Positions 1 to 12,803 of a stretch of 64,000 bases of DNA are shown here, one piece after another. Source of the stretch: Eonycteris spelaea (Eukaryota > Chordata > Mammalia > Chiroptera > Pteropodidae). Position 1 is the stretch's first letter; each line of letters begins with the position of its first letter. The position numbers were made by a program, and so were the translations under genes. Where the stretch lies: positions 868,001 to 932,000 of the forward strand of contig PUFA01000164.1 in NCBI GenBank assembly GCA_003508835.1, written 5' to 3'. The notes below the pieces were generated by a model that was given only the letters and a program-made list of their open reading frames with translations, had not been told where the DNA came from and did not search any database.

Positions 1-975
1 TGGTGTGATCATGTTTATGTTTTTAAAAAGGATACTCTGTATAGAGATGAGTTTGTAGGAAAAGCAGGAATGAATGTGGGAAGGATAGTTAAGACTATTA
101 CTGTAAAAATAAAGGTAAAAAATGGCTAATTCTGTTTTTTTTTCATATTCTTTGATTTTATTTTGGATCAGTGCGTGTTTATTTAAAGAACAATATATAA
201 ATCCAGCTGTAGCTTGGTGTGGGAGAAAAACTCCAACCAGCTATTCTGTGTCTTCAGTGTCTCTGCTGTTTTCACTAATGCCTATACTCAATTTGAAAGA
301 CTCAAAAGTTTTATAGCATCATGAAAATAAAGAGATTAACATGTTCTAAATATAACAAATCACTCATTCATGCATTAGGGAAAGAAGTTAGAGAAGTTCT
401 AGGGATATAAGGCAGACATCCCATATTCAATCCTTGTGTACCAGAAAATGATTAAGCAAAAGTTAAGGTCTGATTAAGACTGCAAAGGGCATAGAGATTC
501 CTGAGGTTCTTGGTAATTATGCAATAGAAATTTAATCCAAATTGGCAGGAAATTAGTCTTTGAAGGATAAGAAGATGATAACTAGGTCAGTTGACAATAT
601 GGTGTGAATATTTTGTCTGAACTTAAGAAGAGGTTACTCTCTTTCATTAAGACTCATATTCTGTTAAAATGAAGATATTCTAAATATGTCAGCCTTTAGA
701 AAAGGAAATCCAGTAATTACAAGGAGATATTCTAAATTGCAAGTGCTTGATGTCTATCCAGGAATTGAATTAATAACTACAAAAGACATGAAGTAAATAT
801 TTCTGCTGAAACTCTCAAATTTGCCCTAAAAGTATATAAAATGTTGAGTTAAAATAAAGTTGAAGGTTTTTGGCTATAAAAGTGTTCTCAGTTGGCTTTG
901 TTATTTGGGTTCAGTGAGGACTGGGTGTCTCAGTCCAAAGTCCTGGTAAAGTCTAGGAAGGACTAGTATCTCATA
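1..975. other. Unclassified AT-rich sequence
   Basis: No repeat family, RNA gene or convincing exon was recognised. The longest open frame, 122-316, has 64 codons with ordinary AT-rich composition and no family resemblance; I treat it as chance. Just before the next feature the sequence becomes less AT-rich (about 900-975). Confidence 0.5.
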
Positions 976-1445
976 CCCTCCCCTCCCTCCTCCCTCCCTC
1001 CCTCCCTCTCTCCTCTCTCTCTCTCTCTCTCTTCTTTCTTTCTTTCTTTCTTTCCTTTCTTTCTTAATTTCTTCCTTTCCTTTCCTTTCCTTCCTTCCTT
1101 CCTTCCTTCCTTCCTTCCTTCCTTCCTTCCTTCCTTCCTCTTCTTTCTTTCTTTCTTTCTTTCTTTCTTTTTTTCTTTCTTTCTTTCTTTTTTTTCTTTC
1201 TTTCTTTCTTCTTTCTTCTTCTTTCTTCCTTCCTTCCTTCCTTCCTTCCTTCCTTCCTTCCTTCCTTCCTTCCTCTTCCTCCTTCCTTCCTTCCTCTCTC
1301 TCTCTTCTCTCTGTCTCTCTCTCCTTCCTTCTTTCCTTCTTTCCTTCCTTTCCTTCCTTCCTTCCTTCCTTCCTTCCTTCCTTCCTTCCTTCCTTCCTTC
1401 CTTCCTTTTCTTTCTTTCTTTCTTTCTTTTTCTTTCTTTCTTTTT
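976..1445 (+). repeat. Long polypyrimidine microsatellite, (CCTT)n/(CTTT)n/(CT)n
   Basis: About 470 bases are almost purely C and T on the + strand, alternating between blocks of CCTT, CTTT, CCCT and CT. The minus strand is therefore a purine tract, and its 191-codon open frame of K, E, R and G is a composition artefact, not a gene. Tracts like this mutate quickly in length and can form triplex (H-DNA) structures in vitro. The tract ends in TTTTGATTTTCAG, which resembles a splice acceptor by chance or otherwise. Confidence 0.97.
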
Positions 1446-1764
1446 GATTTTCAGGATCAGATCCAGATCCTGACAAGTTAATTTATCTGAAGAAGTGGAT
1501 TCTAGGTTCTAAAAGAAAAGATCGAAAATATCATCTTAAGAGAAAGGATAATCTGAGGACACAGATTCCCATTGATCAAAGAGCCATATTACCTGAGATC
1601 CAATACAAATTCTGTCCTTTACAGTGGAATTCTTCTAATCTTATTGAGAGAGGAGACAGCAACTTGACAAGTAACACCCAAAGTATTACTTCTGGGGTCC
1701 AGATAACCTAAGGATAATTATTCATTCTACTAAAACCCATTTATAGGACCCATAGAATGATAAC
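1446..1764. other. Unclassified sequence
   Basis: Starts with a small inverted repeat, AGGATC and GATCCT, around 1453-1471. No other structure or family was recognised. Confidence 0.4.
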
Positions 1765-2010
1765 GTTAGGTCAGTACAGGCTTTAGAATCCTACACACCT
1801 GAGTCAGATCCTGGGTCTACCATTTATTGGCCATGAGACCCTTGGCCACAGTCCTTCTCTAAGCCTCATTTTCTCAATTCTAAAATGGGGGTAATAATGC
1901 TATGTACTTCATACAGTTATTGGGAGAACGAGATGACTTCATAAAATAAAGAACTTAGCTCAGTGAATGGCCCATAATAAACTAAATAATTGCAGCTATT
2001 ACTCCTATTA
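1765..2010 (+). mobile_element. MIR SINE fossil
   Basis: Follows the MIR consensus order: a block resembling 'agtcagatcctgggtct', then 'ggccatgagaccc', 'aagcctcattttctcaatt', 'taaaatgggggtaataat', and an 'agctattactcc' tail. MIR is an ancient tRNA-derived SINE mobilised by L2 and long inactive. The diverged sequence fits that age. Confidence 0.85.
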
Positions 2011-3328
2011 GGAGGTCTTTCGGATTGTTTTCTTTATCCATTCCCATCACAGATAGAAAAAGAAAAATGAAAATTTTTCATAGAGTATTATTCCAATTAT
2101 GCAAATATAATGAATATTCTATGAAACTAACATAGATTCTCAAAGAAGTTATACACTTTTCAGAGAAAACATTATTTTGAAATTCACCACTAAAGCATTA
2201 TCATAAACTTTAGTAAAAAAATTATCTAATCTATTAAAACATTGATGGCATTCTGCCACTTTTTAGAGCCATGGATGGAGAAGTGTTAATGGATGTTGTA
2301 TGAGTTTTTCTTATATTCAGATATAGTTTATTTTGGGGAAAATATTAACTGTTTTAAGTAAATTCTGCAAGTTAGTTCCTGGAGGGAATAAACCTAACAT
2401 ACATTGAATAGAATATCCTCATGTTTTCTTGATTTGTTTAAATGGGATAATCATGTGATTTTTTGAAAAATGCAATTTATATGAAAATGTAATTTCTAGA
2501 CACTCAGCAGCTTATTTGCAGGGCAAAAAATTGTTGCCATAAATTCAAAAAAGAATTCAGTCTTCAATTCTTGTGACTATTTATCAGAATGAAATATTTT
2601 TCTTCAGGCATAATAGACAACTTATTATTATACATTTGGGGTTTTTAAAGATTCTTATTTTGTTTTTAGAAACATGCTATTATATCTGATTGACTGCTTT
2701 GGCTTTTAATACAAATACTGTCATTAGCAAAGAAGTATACCAAGTTACATAAACACAAACAAAGCCAGGCTATATTTGAACAGCACCTCAGAGGAAGATT
2801 CTCAAGAAGTCATTTAGGTAATTTAAAATGTGTTTTTTTCTCTGATGTTCTGATATGTCACATACAGATATGAATTTAATTGCTCTTGGGTGGCTATTTT
2901 CAAAGGAATCACAAAACTAAATCTTAATCCCTTAATTTCTAAGTATTTAATAATAGTTTCCCTGTGATCATCTGGTTTACCTCTTCTTTGCTAATTAATC
3001 ATAGAGAAATTCAAAGAATTCCTACTTATTCTATTTGCAAGTATCTGCTGTTGCTATTATTTTGAAAGAACCATTTTATAGATATTTGGGGGCATCTGCC
3101 TCACCCACAATTCTTTTCTTTGAAAAATATTTCTCCTCTGTGATTAAAACTTGCAGCCATTTTTATATCATATGATCCCCACCCTCTGGACTGAGGCTCA
3201 GCTTTATAAAATTATCTTTACTATTATTTGAGTTTCTGAACCAGTAGTCAGTTGCAGTCTTCATTGGCTGAGTTTTTAATTTTGGAGAAATACTGATCCA
3301 TAATCTCCTTAGAAAGAGGGAAACCTGG

Positions 3329-3333
<5 letters not shown>
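2011..3333. other. Unclassified AT-rich sequence
   Basis: No gene, RNA gene or repeat family was recognised. Confidence 0.4.

Positions 3334-3387
<54 letters not shown>
3334..3387 (+). repeat. (GA)n dinucleotide microsatellite
   Basis: Roughly 26 GA units with a slight A-rich interruption at the 3' end. It creates two spurious serine/leucine-rich open frames on the minus strand (3163-3474 and 3309-3599), which I do not treat as genes. Confidence 0.97.
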
Positions 3388-3710
3388 TAAAAATGGACAG
3401 AGTATAAAGAAAGAAGCAAACTCAAATCCCTGAAGTCCCTCAAAGTCAAAGAGAGTAATTTTATTTCCTGACATTTTGTAGTTGCTGGTTCCAAACCCTC
3501 ATGAGACCTAACTATCCATGGGTTCCATAAATTATTCCTGTCTTCTCTAACAAAATTCCCTTTGTTCAAGTAGCTTGTGTAAGTTTCTGCTATTTGCAAT
3601 GGAAAAACTAATAAGGAGGAAATTCAAGTCCATAGCCTTATATAGGGAAAAAGAAATGATGGTCATGGCGGTGGATTTTTTCCCCATGGTATTGTGTAAG
3701 ACTCGGTTTA
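3388..3710. other. Unclassified sequence
   Basis: Unique-looking sequence between the GA repeat and the Tigger-type element. The 79-codon frame at 3575-3814 runs into the transposon and is not considered coding. Confidence 0.4.
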
Positions 3711-3885
3711 CAGGCATACCTCATTTTCTTGTGTTTTACTTTATTGTGCTTTACAGATGCTGCAGTTTTTACAGCTTGAAGGCAAGACCCCCACCAGCAA
3801 AAAAAGATTACTAATCCCTTTATTTCCAGAATCACTTTATTCTAGTAGTCTGGAACCAAACCTCTAATATTCCAGAGTATGCCTA
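3711..3885 (+). mobile_element. Tigger1-type MITE (internally deleted pogo-like transposon)
   Basis: Begins CAGGCATACCTC and ends in the inverted counterpart GAGTATGCCTA, flanked on both sides by TA, the target duplication of Tc1/mariner-Tigger elements. The interior keeps a short block (GGCAAGACCC, then CCAGCAAAAA) that in full-length Tigger1 lies near the 3' end of the transposase gene, so nearly all of that gene is missing. A second element of the same architecture lies at 16801-16976. Non-autonomous and inactive. Confidence 0.85.
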
Positions 3886-4164
3886 TATACATCCCTTAAA
3901 AACATCTGAAATAATTAGTGGTAAAAAGTATGAAAAGCATGTATGAGTAACTTTAGGAATTCCTGACTACTGACACAAAGTAAGCAAGGTATTTCATAGT
4001 CCAGGAAAGCTTTGTCAACATCCTTGGGGAAGAAGTTATGTAAATAATTTATAAAGAACAAAAAAGTAAACTAAACAAGGATATCCAAGAGTAATTTTTT
4101 ACAATCAGGGATTTTTGCCTCTGATTTTAAAAGCTTGCTTGTTCATATAATCCGTGAATCTACT
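3886..4164. other. Unclassified sequence
   Basis: No recognisable element. Confidence 0.35.
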
Positions 4165-4290
4165 GTACATATTAGAGAGAATTTAAGTAATTTCCCTAAA
4201 GTTACATTAGATATATGCCAGAACCAAGATCGTTTCCAAAACACATGTTCTCAGCTACATTGCGGTTCTGCCTCCTGAGATGATCTTAAA
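4165..4290 (-). mobile_element. Probable MIR fragment
   Basis: Reads as the reverse complement of the MIR core: 'tttaagtaatttccctaaag', then 'gccagaaccaagatcg' and 'catgttctcagctacattgc'. Short and strongly diverged, so the call is moderate. Confidence 0.5.
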
Positions 4291-7044
4291 ATTTGGAGGG
4301 TTGCCAAGCTTAGCTGTTCCAAGAAGTACATTTTTTAATTAGTGGTATGTACAAAGGAAGGATATGAATAAAGGAAGCTTCTGATCGTCTTTATCTGCAC
4401 CCCTTGCTCCTTCTAGGTATTCATCTTTTTCCTGACTCTGCCCCTTTCCAGTTCCAAGACCACTAGAAAGTAAAATACTTGGATATTACCATTAGTTAGT
4501 AGCATGTAACTATCTACCATCCACCTGTACTGCCCCTGCCCGGCCTTTACTTATGATTCGGTAAGACTAGGAGTTATATTTGAGATATTAGAAAGCAGGA
4601 TGGTGACACTAAGAATCTTCAAAAGAAAAGAGGCTTCTCCTATAAGGTATTTGCTTCTTTATATATTGTGTAAGCTAATGGTTTTAAGTATTGCTGTGGA
4701 TGAATGACCACCTTTGTCAGCTGGCACAATTTAAAATTGTGCCCTAAAGACCTAATAATTCTTATTTTCTTTAAATAAAGCTGATAGCATGAGGCGATTC
4801 CAGTATAATTTTATTTTAAATGTATTTAGGTGGTTATCCATAGTTGACAATGACAAATGAGCACAACTTAAGGCTCTTTTCATATGCATTGATCCATGCT
4901 AAAAAGGCTGATATAGCTCTTATTGCAACATGTTGTGAGTCTGAGAAACAATGGACGAATTCATGATGAGTCAGTTACCTGAATGTAGCAAAATATAACA
5001 TTAGTTCTTTTTTGATGAACGTGAGAGTAAACACTATCACTACTATAAAGACTAAAAACACCTCTGATAGAATTACTGTAATTTTCTATACTTAGAGAAA
5101 TTCCATGCCGCATGACTTGGGGTCATACTTGTAACGCCAGAGATTCGTTTAGATAGAGGAGAGATAACAAGCAAGTTGCATAAGTTATTATTACTTCCAT
5201 GAGTCTAGCAGGAAAAAGAAACATTAGGAATAATTGATAGTGAAGGGATGAGGGAGATAAAAAGAGATGGACTGGGAAGAATTTAATGACTCTTTGTGGC
5301 TTTACATCTGTCACAGTTTTTGTGCTACATTAAAGTTTCATTATTTTCACATTTCGTGTTTTCATATTTTTCCATCCCCTTCTTTCTGCTAAATTTACCA
5401 AGTAATACAATGTGGATAATGGAGAGCTATTTCTGCAAATGTCATCAAATCTGTTACTGGAAATGAATAAAATGTTTCACTGATGCATTTCTTTCAAAAT
5501 ACATTTTCAATTAGCAGTAGAGGATTTGTGTACAAAACATGCTCTTTAAAAAAATTACATAAAAAATAGACCATGGTATGAAAAAAAAACCCTAAAATCC
5601 TGAATATTTGTATTTTTGTTCAATTTCAGTGGGTCAAACTTTTATTTTCTTGCAATATTTGGTGTTTAACTAGAAATGCACTCTACCTCAGTTCCTTGAC
5701 CTTTTGCTTTCCAGGATACATTTTAAATAGTAATCTCTGTTAATCTCACCAATGAGGTAAAGGTATTTTATGTGTGATTATCTGAAGGCATTGATGGAAA
5801 TTATTTTCATAACCCTGTATTAGCATAATTATTATTTTGAAGTTATTTTTCATCCAAAGTTACGAAAGAAACCATGATTCTATTTTGTGTCCATGGCTGA
5901 ATCATTTTGCAACCTCTTTTAACAACTTGTGTTTTTGGTGCTTTAATTGGCTGGAGTGGAAGTGAAAAATTTTAAAAGCTTGCCCTAGGCATGTGTGTTC
6001 CATGGATGTGTGGAGGAAGCCTTTAACTCAGGATGGCACTATTTCAGCTAAACACTGAACCACTGGGTCAGTGCTGCAGAAAGACAGTGAGGGCAAGGAT
6101 CCAAGTAATTATTCACTGTGCATTTCTTTCTCTCCCTATATTGCCTTGTACACAATCATGCTTAGCTTTAGAAATCATGTAGGACTGAGTGTCTTCAGGT
6201 AAGTATAGTCTGTTTAATGCGTCCTCATTTTCTCCTCCTGTCTAGTGTAGGGAATAAGCTTATTCAGTGCTTGTTAAATGTGTTTATGAATACATGTTTT
6301 CAATTTAACTGTTTGCCTGTCTTTGTGCAAAATATATCTAAAATAGCACCAGCTGCACAATGTGCCTGTTGTTATTGCTAGTAAAAATGTAAGAATTCCC
6401 CTAATTCCATTGCCATTTATATTAGTGAACTAGATAACATCTTTTCTTTAGTTATCCATTTTGTTGTGGCATGAGAGATGGAGATATAGTCTCATAGAAC
6501 TAATTTTTGAAAAGCCATGATATTCTCATTGAAATTGAACTTATCTTCATTAAAAAATTGTCACATTAATATCATCACTTTTTAGTATATTGCAATTTTA
6601 GGGGGTAACTTTTCATTTAGACATTATTCTCATTTTTTGGACTGTAATAATATTTTATGATAAGTAATATTAATTTTAGCATCCACTGTATCTCCATTAA
6701 GAAAAACTCAATGTTAGAAAATGCTGCATTTATGATTATAGACGAGGAAGTTAAAGAACAATTAAGAATGGGAATGCTTTCACTGACATCTGTTTGAAGT
6801 TTCGTGTATGATATGAGAAAATACTATGTAATATTATGACAGTTTACTGTATTCTTATGCTATAGTTCATTCAGCAAACATCACAACATTTCTATGTGTC
6901 ACTTAAGTTCTTTGCAAGCAAATTAAACCATGGCTAGAGCTGCCGCAGTTATAGTGTGTATCTTGTGGCTACTACCTTCATATACAATAGGCATAGTCCT
7001 ACGTACCTGGCCTTTAACTTTCCAGGCAGCTCTTGTAAAATGTG
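4291..7044. other. Unclassified AT-rich sequence
   Basis: About 2.7 kb with no recognised gene, RNA gene or repeat. Short frames such as 5123-5314 on the minus strand are unremarkable. Confidence 0.45.
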
Positions 7045-7235
7045 AGATGTAGGTTCCAAGCTGGTACACCTGGGTTCAACTGCAGACTCTGACTCTTTGC
7101 AGCTCTATGGTTTTGACTAAATCCATTTTCTTTCATGAATCTCAATTTTCTCTTATGTCGTAAACAAACGTGCTTACCTGAGGGTTGTGTGAGAGAATGC
7201 ATGAAAAGCATTTGTAAACTCTAGAGTTTCCCAAA
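7045..7235 (+). mobile_element. Probable MIR SINE fossil
   Basis: MIR-like order of blocks: 'acacctgggttcaactgcag', 'aatctcaattttctcttatg', 'acctgagggttgtgtgagag', 'aatgcatgaaaagc'. It overlaps a chance 65-codon minus-strand frame (7014-7211). Confidence 0.6.
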
Positions 7236-7860
7236 TTTCCCAAAATATTGGAATAATTATAAAATGTGTAGGCAGTTATTATTATGGAGTAAATGAAAAG
7301 CATTTTCAATAAAAATGTCGTGCCAGCAGAACCATGCCAGAAAGTCTTACCCAGGGCTCCTTTGAAAGCTGGACTCAGATCCTTGATTGGCAGTAGCGTG
7401 CTTGGAGCACTACATGGCCCTGTTTCAGTGCTCCCACTGTGTTTTCACACAGCTTGCTCATTGTTAATTAAACTGAGCCAAGAGTGTCAGCATTTATTAG
7501 GCTGGACCCTGGACAAACATAGAACTGTGAAAGCAAAAAAGAATTTAAAGTTCATGAAAGGTTATTGAAAATACATAGGCTTTGAGGTTTACATACATTA
7601 CTTCTTATATATTGTAATTTAAAATAGGCATCGGTACCCAAACAAGAAAATGCAAAAGATTGTCCAGCTTTGTTAATGCTGATGGGTGTGTGGGCCTTTC
7701 AGTGCCATTGAAGCATTTAGATTTTTATTCCCAAGAGGCCTGCAGTCTTTACTCAGCTGGAACAAGTGGAAAAGGATCTCAGAGATAACAATGTTATAGC
7801 CAGAATGTCTAGAGTCATTTTCATCTGATGATGTGTTTTATTTTACTTTACACTTTTAAA
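7236..7860. other. Unclassified sequence with a 91-codon open frame
   Basis: Contains a frame at 7293-7568 that I could not match to any family. It lacks a recognisable domain and its start context is unremarkable. Around 7455-7480 lies TTAATTAA, a typical homeobox-binding core, but one site proves nothing. Could be a non-coding conserved element; unverified. Confidence 0.3.
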
Positions 7861-7932
7861 ATGGAAAGAAAGAAAGAAAAAAAGAGAGACTTGTTCCTTT
7901 TTTCTTTTCTTTTTCTTTTTTTTTTTTTTTTG
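7861..7932. repeat. Purine tract facing a pyrimidine tract (self-complementary low complexity)
   Basis: A purine run of AAAG units (about 7863-7888) is followed after a few bases by a run of T with scattered C (about 7896-7932). The two can pair into a long imperfect hairpin. The T run could also be a minus-strand poly(A) remnant, but no retroelement body was recognised beside it. Confidence 0.7.
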
Positions 7933-9987
7933 AGTAACATAGTTCATATCTTGAAAAGCTATTGATAGACTCCCATTTCTTTGACATATTTAACCAGAAG
8001 GGGCCCTTGATGATGAGCTATCATTTACAGATACTTTTAAAGGCAGGAGTTAATGGAAGTGAGAATAAAAGGAGAAATTATTTCTATTCTTTACTATGCC
8101 TTCCAGTTAAAAGATTTTTAGCCTTGTCCAAAGGAAACCTGCCTCATTCACCTGCCTGGTGATTATCGATGAATACTAACTTATATCTTTACCACACCAG
8201 CATTAAAGTGTCCTGTTGTCTTTTTTTTTTTTTTTTAATCTCATGAACACTTCTGTTTTGAGTCATTAAAGTCAGATCTAAAAGATTTTCTCCTACTCTT
8301 CTTTAAATGAGAGCACAGTCCATTTTAAGGAGCCTGTGTAGAAATGAATTGTACTTTAGTGCTTTCCTAATAACCACAGGAAAAAACTGGAGAATTTCCT
8401 TGGAATTAGAGAGGAATGTACTGACATTTACCAGACATTTATGTGGAACCAAATGTTTTTAAACAGATTCAGACCAGTCAGTGATGCAGAAGCATATCCT
8501 AGTGTGTCTGAAGTTATGGCCAGGGAATCTTGACTGTGCTATCATGTGAAGGAATAACTATCAGGTATACATTTTTCCCTGTCATTAGCCCCAATTTGTA
8601 CAAATTTCATGCTTATTTTGTGGAAGTTTTGTTTAGTATATAAAGGGTATTTTAAAAAATATTAGATTGCAGTATTATAAATCAGAATTCTAATGAATGA
8701 ATTGGTACACTGAACAACATTAAAAACAGCCTTCTTTACATCATAGAAATCAACACTGCACAATTATTTTACAGTTTTTGCTTATTTTTATCACAAATCA
8801 AGTTGAGACAATACTCTTATATTTAGCTTCCTGCCTTACCATAGATCAGACGTGAGATTAGTGCTTTGCGATGTTTCTAATTTTCGAAGTGGCTAAAACT
8901 TTACTTTTCATTGTAATATTTTTTAGTTACTCAGCTTATTTATAACAACTAAAGAGAAATAAAATGGATTGTATGAAGAGACGTTCATTAATGGGCAAGA
9001 ATATGGGGATTAGAAAAGTCTGTCTGAATCACAAGGCAGGGGTGGCATTTAGTATCCAGGTCCGCTTCCAGACTAAATTAGCAAAGGCTGCAGTGAAGTT
9101 AAAGCCTGCTGGTTGCAAAATTGGAAATTGGTTTCCTGGGGCTCTCTGTACACTCTTCATTACTTTACTCAATCATGGTTCATTAGCAAGTTAACAGACA
9201 GAAGACCAGTGCACGTTGGGATATATGCAGAGCCAATCCTTCCATCTCCTTGAGCATCACTTAAAACTTGAATGTCACAGCAGATTAGACATTGCATCAA
9301 GCCTCATTTTCATACAATGCTGTACATGGTCAGCCCACAGATCATATCTACTTAACCTCTAAATATTGCTGGGTGTTTTTATTTTATCATGCATTTCACA
9401 GAGTAGCGAAGGTTTTAATTCAAAGTGACTCTGATGGAACAAATAAAAAATCTCAAAAGGCATCCGAAGAAGAAACAACTTCGAGAAACTCAGTTAAGAA
9501 ATTCTACTAAAGTAGATTTAATGGTTCCCATTAACTTGGATCCAATTCACTGGAGGGGAAAAAATCCATAGGGACATTAGGGCACACAAATGCGCTTCTG
9601 AAAATGGCTGGACAAACTGTTGCCTTGGCTCATGAAATAATTTCACTCAACCTAAGCAAATGGCTTCAACTCTCAGACCAAAACAATTCATTTTATGCAT
9701 TCATATTACAAGGAAGCATTTTGGTAGTCTGTGACTCGTGGAAATCACTAACTAGGAAATGTACAGAGCTCCCCTAAGACCCACTAGAAGTTATGGTCTA
9801 TTTCTATTTTGGCCTGATAAGTATTTGTTTGTATTACTCAAATGATCTGTTACTAGTTTCTGTCTGAATTGTCCTTTACTCAAATCTTATGTGTATTTCA
9901 TATTTCAAGAGTATTTTATATTCAGGGAGTAGGCCTAACTATCATATTAAATAAAGTAGGATGGATATTCAATTTAAAAAATATTGG
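7933..9987. other. Unclassified sequence
   Basis: Two open frames (8964-9194, 76 codons; 9292-9510, 72 codons) were inspected and match no family I know. A T run lies at about 8221-8236. No repeat was recognised before the L1 begins. Confidence 0.4.
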
Positions 9988-11835
9988 GTTTACAAGACAA
10001 GGATGCCACTCTCACTACTTTTATTCAGCATAGTGCTAGAAGTCTTTGCCAGAGCAATTAGGCAAGAAAAAGAAGGAAAACACATCCAAATTGGAAAGGA
10101 AGAAGTAAAACTCTATGTATGGATAACATGATATTTTACATAGAAACTCTCAAAGGCTCCATTAAACAACTGTTAGAATTAATAAATTCAGTAAAGTTGC
10201 AAGATACAGAAACAATATACAAAACTCTTATATTTCTATACATCAATAACAAATTTATCAGAAAGAGAAATTAAGAAAACAATCCCATTTTTAATTGCAT
10301 CAAAGAGAATAAAATGCCTGGGGATAAACTTAATCAAGGAATAAAGACCTGCACACTGAAAACTGGAAGACATTGATGAAAAAGATTGAAGAAGACACAA
10401 TTAACTGGAAAGATATTCTGTGCTATGTCTTCAAAGAATTAATTTTGTTAAACTGTCCATACCACCCAAAGCAACTAGATGCAGTCCCTTTCAAGATTCA
10501 AATGGAATTTTCACAGAAATAGAATGAACAATTCTAAAATTTGTATAAACTACAAATGATCTTGAGTAACCAAAGGAATCCTGAGAAAGAACAAAACTAG
10601 AGGCATCATACTTCCTAATTTCAAACTATGTTACAAAACTATAGCAGTCAAAACAGCATGTCACTGGCATAAAAACAGAAACCTAGATCAATGGAACATA
10701 TAGCCCAGAAATAAACCCACACATATTTAGTCAATTTATGACAAGAGCCAAAAATATGCAATATGGAAAGGATTGTTTCATCAATGAATGATATTGGGAA
10801 AACTGGACCCCTATCTTATACCATACAAAAAAATCAACTCCAAATGGATTAAAGACTTGAGTTTATGACCTGAATCCATAAAATTTCTAGAAGAAAACAT
10901 AGGTACTAAGCTTCCATTGCATTGGACTCGGTGATGATTTTTTGGATTTGACACCAAAGGAAAAGCAACAAAAGCAAAAATAAATAAATGGGTCTATATC
11001 ATACTAAGAAGCTTCTGCACAACAAAGGAAACCATCAACAAAATGAAAAGGCAACCTGCCGAATGGGAGAAAATATTTCCAAATCATATATCTGATAAGG
11101 GGTCAATATCCAAAATATATAAAAAAGTCATACAACTTAATAGCTAAAAACCAATCTGATTTTAAAATGGGCAGAATGATCTGAATAGACATTTTTCCAA
11201 AGAATTTTTACAAATAGCCAATAGGTACATGAAAAGGTACTCAATATCACTAATCATCAGGGAAATACAAATCAAACTCACAATGAGATATCACCTCACA
11301 TCTGTTAGAATGGCTGTCATCAAATAAATAGACAAGAAATAGCAAGTACTGGTGGGGATGTGGAGAAAAAAGAACCCTTGTGCACTGTTGATGGGAATGT
11401 AAATTGGTGTACCTGCTATGCAAGGAGGTTCCTAAAACAATTAAAATAGAACTACCATATGATCCAGCAATCTCACTTCATTCCAAAGGAAATTTAAACA
11501 AGATATTGGAGAAAATCTGTACCCTCATGTTTGTTGCAGTATTATTTACAATAGCCAAAATGTGGAAACAACCTAAGTGTCCATGCCCATCAATTAATGA
11601 ATGGATAAATAAAATGTGATATTAACCATGAAAAAGAAGAAAATCCTGCCATTTGTTACAATGTGGTTGGACTGTAAGGGCATTATGCTAATTGAAGTAA
11701 GTTAGAGAAAGACAAATTTTGCATTATATCCCTTATATATAAATTGTAAAAAAAAAAAAAAAAACTGACTATAGGTGATCACACTGTATTGTATAATTGA
11801 AATTTACTAAGAAAATAAAACTTAAATGCTTTCAC
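9988..11835 (+). mobile_element. LINE-1 3' fragment (ORF2 C-terminal half and 3' UTR)
   Basis: Begins in the part of ORF2 after the reverse-transcriptase core ('acaaggatgccactctcact') and continues through the C-terminal segment and 3' UTR to an A-rich end at about 11749-11835. The open piece at 11404-11619 encodes typical L1 residues such as [11 protein letters not shown] and AKMWKQPKC. No continuous ORF2 survives; many stops and frameshifts. 5'-truncated, inactive, of older mammalian (L1M) type. Confidence 0.93.
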
Positions 11836-12750
11836 CAAAACAAACAGATAAGGTGATGTTTGTTTGCTAGAAAGAAAGAGAAAAAAAAAAACCTAGCGTA
11901 GATTGTACATTATTTAAAAGGGTCATTATCCAACATTAAGTAACACATCAAAAATGGTATTTTATTTAACACTGACTTTTCATAGGAAAAAACATTACAG
12001 TGATTTATCTTGGCTTAAATTCTGTCCTTTGAGAGAGAGGGTTTTCCTTTTTTTTTTTTTTTCATTTCTATATTTCTTGCATTTATTTAACAATTTTTAG
12101 GTCAGCCCTTTCTATATCATGTTCTCATTTGTTTTTATATAAAAGTAGACTTTTATGAAATGCAGCCTATGTACAGACAGATGAAGACCCAGCTGTCTGA
12201 TCATCACACTTTAACGTTGCATGATAGATCCAAATGTATTGATTAGAATGAGAGGTTCACCATGATTTTTAAAATTCCTAATAAAATTTGATTCAGTAAT
12301 AAGCAGTTGAACTATGTTTGTTTATATTTAGACTACAGAATTTTGTCATCATTTATCCCTTCTTGACACTAATAAATGGATGAAACAGGTCCTTTTGTAG
12401 AAACTTACTCTGTAGAGAAACCCTGTAGTAAGGCAAAAAGAACACTCCATCTTTGACTTCTGAAAAATTAGACTAATTCTGGTTTAAACTACAGAGAACA
12501 GATATAGTGCAGAAGGAGTTCATGTTTGCAAGATATTTGGGAGTCTGAGAGTCTGCAAGCCAATTTGGGCTGTCAGGCCTCTTTTGGTTTATACCTAGAG
12601 GGACTCTAATGGTCTCAATAGCCCCAGTTTTAGGATAATGATACAAAATTCAGGAGGGAGAGAGATTTGAACCGGTCTCAAGACCTGCATTACTGGACGT
12701 ATTTGCTTTATTTTAGGCCTTAACTCTAAGAAAGATGCTACGTCATACAT

Positions 12751-12753
<3 letters not shown>
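11836..12753. other. Unclassified sequence
   Basis: A few A- and T-runs (about 11881-11890 and 12047-12062) but no recognised element or gene. Confidence 0.4.
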
Positions 12754-12790
<37 letters not shown>

Positions 12791-12803
12791 GCGCGTGCGT
12801 GTG
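12754..12803 (+). repeat. (GT)n dinucleotide microsatellite
   Basis: Uninterrupted GT units followed by a GC/GT-mixed end (gtgcgcgtgcgtgtg). Alternating purine-pyrimidine sequence of this kind can adopt Z-DNA. Confidence 0.97.

Noticed and set aside
901..1476. 191-codon minus-strand frame rich in K, E, R and G
   Set aside because: Translation of a purine microsatellite; no real protein signature.
1450..1500. A real exon starting after the polypyrimidine tract
   Set aside because: No open frame of interest, no donor or partner exon recognised; reported only as a structural curiosity.
3163..3599. Serine/leucine-repeat frames on the minus strand
   Set aside because: Product of the (GA)n repeat read as (TC)n.
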